Below are positions 6,412 to 9,097 of a stretch of 9,097 nucleotides of DNA, in pieces. Below the pieces are notes generated by a model that was not told the origin of the DNA, ran no database searches, and worked only from the letters and a program-made list of their open reading frames with translations. Numbering within the stretch: the first letter of the stretch is position 1; each line of letters begins with the position of its first letter. Both the position numbers and the translations under genes were made by a program. The stretch spans positions 1 to 9,097 of the forward strand of contig PNND01000274.1 in NCBI GenBank assembly GCA_013824045.1, given 5' to 3'. Source of the DNA: Rhodobacter sp. (GTDB lineage Bacteria > Pseudomonadota > Alphaproteobacteria > Rhodobacterales > Rhodobacteraceae).

Positions 6412-7215
6412 CTACAGAACCAGCTTGCCCAAGAACGCCATGCTCGCTCCCAGTGCCGCCTCTGGATCGTCCAAGTCATGAACCGACGAGGCAAAGGGCT
6501 CATAGCTGATCGGCCCGCTGTAGCCTGCCGCGCGCAAGGCCCGGATCTGCGCCACATTGCCCAGCACATCATCGGCATCCACCAGCACCCGGTGCGGATC
6601 GCGCATGTCATCCAGCGCGATCATCTCCGTCACACCCGAGACATGCACGATCCCCGTCAAATCCGGGAAGATCGGCCCGAAACCGGCAAGCGCATGGTGG
6701 AACGTATCATGCACCATGAAATAGGTGCCCTCGCCGCCCACAGCCCCAATCGTATCGGCCAGCACATCCTTGTAGCGCAGTGAACAAACGGCAAAGCCCA
6801 ACGGTTCCACCATCGCCTTCAACCCATGCGCCCGCAGCATCGGCAGGATTTCCCGCAGCGCAGTTTCCGTCACCTTCCGGCTCTCGCCCCGGTCCGTCGC
6901 TACACCATCATTGCGCGGGATCAGGCTGATCGCCTCGGCCCCCGCCGCCACGGCAATCCGCATCAGCGCCTCCGCTTCGGCGGCTTTGGCGTCTGACCAG
7001 TCGTTGAACATCTTCACCTCGGCCAGCGCCAGAAAGCGCAACCCCCGCGCCCGCAACGCCGCCCCCACCTCGGCAGGCGCGTCACCGCCAAACAGCGGCC
7101 CGGCCAGATCGTTGCGATACTCCACCCCCACGCAGCCAAGGCGGGCGGCCAGATCGGCAAAGGCCAGCCAATCAATCTTCGGAGCAGTCATGTGGTTCAG
7201 CGCAAAAGGCAGCAT
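6412..7215 (-). CDS. IolI-like TIM-barrel isomerase/epimerase
   Basis: A 267-residue member of the AP-endonuclease-2/xylose-isomerase-like TIM-barrel family. Its beta-strand ends carry the acidic and histidine metal ligands seen in IolI (2-keto-myo-inositol isomerase): Glu137 in MVEPLG, Asp170 in VHDTFHH, His191 in VHVSG and Glu239 in YEPF. The opening LPFALNHMT and VEYRNDL (31-37) also fit this group. It would interconvert inososes or a related keto-sugar in the cytosol; hydroxypyruvate isomerase or another epimerase of the family remain alternatives. The start is the ATG at 7213-7215, with GGTGGA 5 bases upstream. A TTG 15 bases earlier lacks a ribosome site. The gene lies between its probable regulator and the transporter, with palindromes on both sides, which ties it to catabolism of the imported compound. 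Confidence 0.83.
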   Translation of the reverse strand: MLPFALNHMTAPKIDWLAFADLAARLGCVGVEYRNDLAGPLFGGDAPAEVGAALRARGLRFLALAEVKMFNDWSDAKAAEAEALMRIAVAAGAEAISLIPRNDGVATDRGESRKVTETALREILPMLRAHGLKAMVEPLGFAVCSLRYKDVLADTIGAVGGEGTYFMVHDTFHHALAGFGPIFPDLTGIVHVSGVTEMIALDDMRDPHRVLVDADDVLGNVAQIRALRAAGYSGPISYEPFASSVHDLDDPEAALGASMAFLGKLVL

Positions 7216-7220
7216 GGGTA

Positions 7221-7226
7221 TCCACC
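7221..7226 (-). promoter_or_regulatory. Ribosome binding site deciding the isomerase start
   Basis: On the minus strand GGTGGA lies 5 bases before the ATG at 7215. The alternative TTG at 7230 has no purine-rich sequence before it, so the ATG is preferred. Confidence 0.55.
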
Positions 7227-7241
7227 GCAAGGCAATTGGTT

Positions 7242-7261
7242 AATGGAATGCTTGTTCCATT
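7242..7261. repeat. Interrupted inverted repeat before the isomerase gene
   Basis: AATGGAA (7242-7248) and TTCCATT (7255-7261) form 7-base arms around six unpaired bases, 27 bases before the isomerase start. It could be a second operator for a dimeric regulator or a leader hairpin. Its half-site is unrelated to TGACGA. Confidence 0.4.
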
Positions 7262-7303
7262 TTCCTCAGAACTCAACTGCTTTATTCCACACACCCTATA
7301 ATC

Positions 7304-7321
7304 CTGACGATTAATCGTCAG
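7304..7321. promoter_or_regulatory. Perfect 18-bp palindrome, probable regulator operator
   Basis: CTGACGATTAATCGTCAG is a perfect palindrome with an AT centre, made of two TGACGA half-sites. It covers the stop codon of the LacI-type gene and lies 88 bases before the isomerase start. On the minus strand it includes CTGACG and is followed by TATAGG 15 bases later, a weak and short-spaced promoter match that the regulator would block. No U-tract follows and there is no loop, so it is not a terminator. Confidence 0.7.
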
Positions 7322-8355
7322 ATAGACTCCGCCACATGCAGGTCTGGCGGCAGGAAAACTTGCGCGTTTTCCGGCAGTTCGCCCTTTTGCAGCGCCGCCT
7401 GCGTCATCCGCTGGAACAGCACCCGGCACAACTTCTCCAGCGGCGTATCTGTGACCAGCGTCACCACCCCCTCCGCCAGCCCACGCCGCGAATCGGGCGT
7501 CAGCGCCGACACCACCAGCGACACCTCTCCCGGCCGCCGCTTTTCGCGCAGGGCGGCAATCGCGCCCTCCATCCCGCCCCCGGCCACATAGATGCCGCGC
7601 AGATCGGGATGCAGCGCCAGCTTGGCCTGCACCGCCTCATAGGTCAGTTGCCGCGTCTCCAGATTGACGATGGTTTCCAGCACCTCCAGCTGCGGTGCCG
7701 TCTCGCGCAGATAGGACCGGAACCCCGTTTCGCGCAATTCATGCCCGTGCCAGCGATGCCCACCCACGAAAAGCAGCACCTTCCCCGGCCCCTTGGCCGA
7801 CAGCGCCGTCATCCACCCCGCCGTGCGCCCGACCTTCAGATTGTTCAAGCCCAGATAGCCCGACCGCATGCCTTGCGCGAAATCCGACAGCAGGCAAAAC
7901 ACATCCAACCCCTGCCCGCGTACCTCTTCCACCGCCGCCGTCACCTCGGGGTGGTTGACCGCCGTCGCTGCCAGCACATCACACCGCCCCACCATCGACC
8001 GCAGCAGCGACGCCATTTCCGATGGCGCTTGCGAGGCGGAAAACTCAAGCACCAGCCTCCCCCGCACATTGGGCACCTGCATCAGTGACCGGTGCAGCTC
8101 CTCGGCAAAAGCCTTATAGAAATCCTGCCCCTGCTTGTGCAGTACCACCCCAAAGCGCACCTCGGGCAGATCGTGGGGCGCGGCGCGCCCCGTCAGGCGA
8201 TGAAGCGCCGGATGCCCGATCCGTTCCGCCGCCGCCGCAATCCGCGCCCGGGTCTCGACCGATACGGATTCTCGCCCATTCAGCGCCCGGTCGACCGAGG
8301 CGATCGAAACCCCCGCCGCTGCGGCAAGCTCTGCCATCCCGACCCGCCGCGCCAT
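7318..8355 (-). CDS. LacI-family transcriptional regulator
   Basis: A 345-residue regulator. The N-terminal helix-turn-helix is VGMAELAAAAGVSIASVDRA (5-24), followed by LNGRESVSVETRARI. From about residue 64 (PEVRFGVVLHK) a periplasmic-binding-protein-like domain binds the effector, probably the imported compound or a catabolite. After AERIGHPALHRL the usual hinge sequence with P-N-..-A-R-.-L is absent, so DNA contact at the operator centre may differ from canonical LacI. The ATG at 8353-8355 is preceded by GGGGAGGGGG one base upstream. Starts 18 or 42 bases earlier are possible but lack this and run into the half-site cluster. It leads the minus-strand cluster and is divergent from the desaturase gene; TGACGA elements in all three intergenic gaps suggest that it controls both directions and itself. 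Confidence 0.92.
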   Translation of the reverse strand: MARRVGMAELAAAAGVSIASVDRALNGRESVSVETRARIAAAAERIGHPALHRLTGRAAPHDLPEVRFGVVLHKQGQDFYKAFAEELHRSLMQVPNVRGRLVLEFSASQAPSEMASLLRSMVGRCDVLAATAVNHPEVTAAVEEVRGQGLDVFCLLSDFAQGMRSGYLGLNNLKVGRTAGWMTALSAKGPGKVLLFVGGHRWHGHELRETGFRSYLRETAPQLEVLETIVNLETRQLTYEAVQAKLALHPDLRGIYVAGGGMEGAIAALREKRRPGEVSLVVSALTPDSRRGLAEGVVTLVTDTPLEKLCRVLFQRMTQAALQKGELPENAQVFLPPDLHVAESI

Positions 8356-8356
8356 G

Positions 8357-8366
8357 CCCCCTCCCC
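8357..8366 (-). promoter_or_regulatory. Ribosome binding site deciding the regulator start
   Basis: On the minus strand GGGGAGGGGG ends one base before the ATG at 8355. Pairing of its 5' half gives normal spacing. This favours the shorter protein beginning MARRVGM. Confidence 0.5.
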
Positions 8367-8373
8367 GATGCAT

Positions 8374-8414
8374 TCTCGTCAATCCCAACCCAATCATGAC
8401 GATTTCTGACGAAA
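8374..8414. promoter_or_regulatory. Cluster of three TGACGA half-sites in the divergent promoter region
   Basis: TCGTCA at 8376-8381, TGACGATT at 8397-8404 and TGACGAAA at 8407-8414 lie in the 143-base gap between the divergent regulator and desaturase genes. The last two are direct repeats exactly 10 bases apart; the first is inverted to them. A weak plus-strand promoter match overlaps the last site: CTGACG (8406-8411), 18 bases, TATCAG (8430-8435). A repressor bound here would block it. No convincing minus-strand promoter is seen. Confidence 0.5.
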
Positions 8415-8488
8415 AACACCAGCGCCCACTATCAGCCTTTGGAATCTTCGTTCTATCCTTGCCGCCTAGGTCGGGATTTGACGGCGAC

Positions 8489-8495
8489 AGGGGGG
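8489..8495 (+). promoter_or_regulatory. Ribosome binding site of the desaturase-like gene
   Basis: AGGGGGG lies 3 bases before the ATG at 8499 and supports that start, which opens the frame containing both histidine boxes. Confidence 0.55.
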
Positions 8496-8498
8496 AAA

Positions 8499-9097
8499 AT
8501 GACGGACCGGAACTACAGCCTGCTGGGCCCGGATGGGGCGCGTGCCGTCGAAACCGGTCTGGCCGCTGCCGAATGGTACCATACCGAGGTGCCGCGCAAG
8601 GTGATGAAAGACCTTATGCAACGCTCCGATCAACCCGCGATCCGCGATACGGTGATCCTCTACGGCTGCATGATCACTTTCGCCGCCATCGGCATCGCGC
8701 TCTGGCCAAGCTGGTGGTCCATCCCCTTCTGGCTCGCCTATGGTGTGCTCTACGGTTCGGCATCCGACTCGCGCTGGCATGAATGCGGCCATGGCACCGC
8801 CTTCAAGACGCCGTGGATGAACAACGCCGTCTATGAAATCGCCTCCTTCATGATCATGCGCAACTCGGCCACTTGGCGCTGGAGCCACGCCCGCCACCAC
8901 ACCGATACCTATATCGTCGGCCGCGACCCCGAGATTGCGATCATGCGCCCCCCGGCCTTCGTCAAGCTGATCGGCAGCTTCTTCGGCATCCCCGAGGTGA
9001 TCGACTTCTTCCCCCGCATGATCCGCAACGCCCTCTCCGGCCCCACGGCGGAAGAGCGGACTTTCGTGCCGCAATCCGAATGGGGCAAGGTGCAGCG
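8499..9097 (+). CDS. Membrane fatty-acid-desaturase-type di-iron oxygenase, 5' part (MocD-like candidate)
   Basis: The frame runs off the window end after 199 codons. It begins MTDRNYSLLGPDGARAVETG. A hydrophobic region at about 52-88 precedes histidine box 1, HECGH (94-98), in the context SDSRWHECGHGTAF, and box 2, HARHH (130-134), in WRWSHARHHTDTYIVGRDPE. These bind the di-iron centre of membrane desaturases and hydroxylases; the third box (HxxHH) is expected beyond the window. Such enzymes need electrons from a ferredoxin or cytochrome. The divergent position beside a sugar-type ABC locus and an IolI-like gene is odd for a lipid desaturase but matches the rhizobial MocD rhizopine oxygenase. 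Substrate choice is inference; desaturation of fatty acids remains possible. Confidence 0.88.
   Translation, partial: MTDRNYSLLGPDGARAVETGLAAAEWYHTEVPRKVMKDLMQRSDQPAIRDTVILYGCMITFAAIGIALWPSWWSIPFWLAYGVLYGSASDSRWHECGHGTAFKTPWMNNAVYEIASFMIMRNSATWRWSHARHHTDTYIVGRDPEIAIMRPPAFVKLIGSFFGIPEVIDFFPRMIRNALSGPTAEERTFVPQSEWGKVQ

Noticed and set aside
7304..7321. The palindrome read as a terminator for the regulator gene
   Set aside because: It has no loop between its arms, is AT-rich in the middle and has no U-tract on the minus strand. An operator fits better.
7336..8088. A 250-codon plus-strand frame opposite the LacI-type gene
   Set aside because: The composition is dominated by Arg, Gln, His and Pro with no domain. 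The opposite strand is a complete LacI-family protein.
8466..9074. A 202-codon minus-strand frame opposite the desaturase gene
   Set aside because: It has no motif, and the plus strand carries both histidine boxes with a good ribosome site.

Overview
The window looks like chromosomal DNA of a GC-rich alphaproteobacterium, most likely a Rhodobacteraceae (Rhodobacter/Roseobacter group). This is inferred from base composition, the protein sequences and the gene neighbourhoods; no rRNA or other taxonomic marker is present. Coding density is very high and no gene-free stretch exceeds 300 bases. No tRNA, rRNA, insertion sequence, CRISPR array or phage gene was seen.

Left half (1-3332, plus strand): four tightly coupled genes read in one direction. 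They are the 3' part of a photolyase/cryptochrome-like FAD protein, a renalase-like FAD/NAD(P) oxidoreductase, a membrane methyltransferase of the isoprenylcysteine/NnrU/MddA type, and a soluble UbiG-like SAM methyltransferase. Each start overlaps the previous stop (ATGA, ATGA, then an 11-base overlap), so this is one translationally coupled operon whose promoter lies left of the window. Two flavoproteins plus two methyltransferases suggest a light or redox/quinone/lipid-related role, but no substrate can be read from the sequence.

Right half (3333-8355, minus strand): a complete carbohydrate-uptake locus. In transcription order it encodes a LacI-type regulator, an IolI-like TIM-barrel isomerase, a periplasmic sugar/cyclitol-binding protein, a BPD_transp_2-type permease and a short FrcA-type ATPase. 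A strong hairpin with a U-rich tail lies between the binding-protein and permease genes and could keep binding-protein expression above that of the membrane parts. The locus ends stop-to-stop against the left operon with no base between them (TGATCA).

Right edge (8499-9097, plus strand, divergent from the regulator): the first 199 codons of a membrane di-iron desaturase/hydroxylase with two histidine boxes. A desaturase-type oxygenase next to a sugar-type ABC importer and an inositol-pathway TIM barrel resembles the rhizobial rhizopine (moc) system. There MocD, with a ferredoxin and a reductase, O-demethylates a methylated inosamine before entry into inositol catabolism. The main hypothesis here is an uptake and O-demethylation system for a methylated or amino-substituted cyclitol.

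Regulation: the six-base element TGACGA (or TCGTCA) recurs in all three intergenic regions of the right half. It forms a perfect 18-bp palindrome in front of the isomerase gene, it flanks a different perfect 18-bp palindrome (TTTGCAACCGGTTGCAAA) in front of the binding-protein gene, and it occurs three times between the divergent regulator and desaturase genes. This looks like a local LacI-type regulon, perhaps with a second regulator acting on the transporter promoter.
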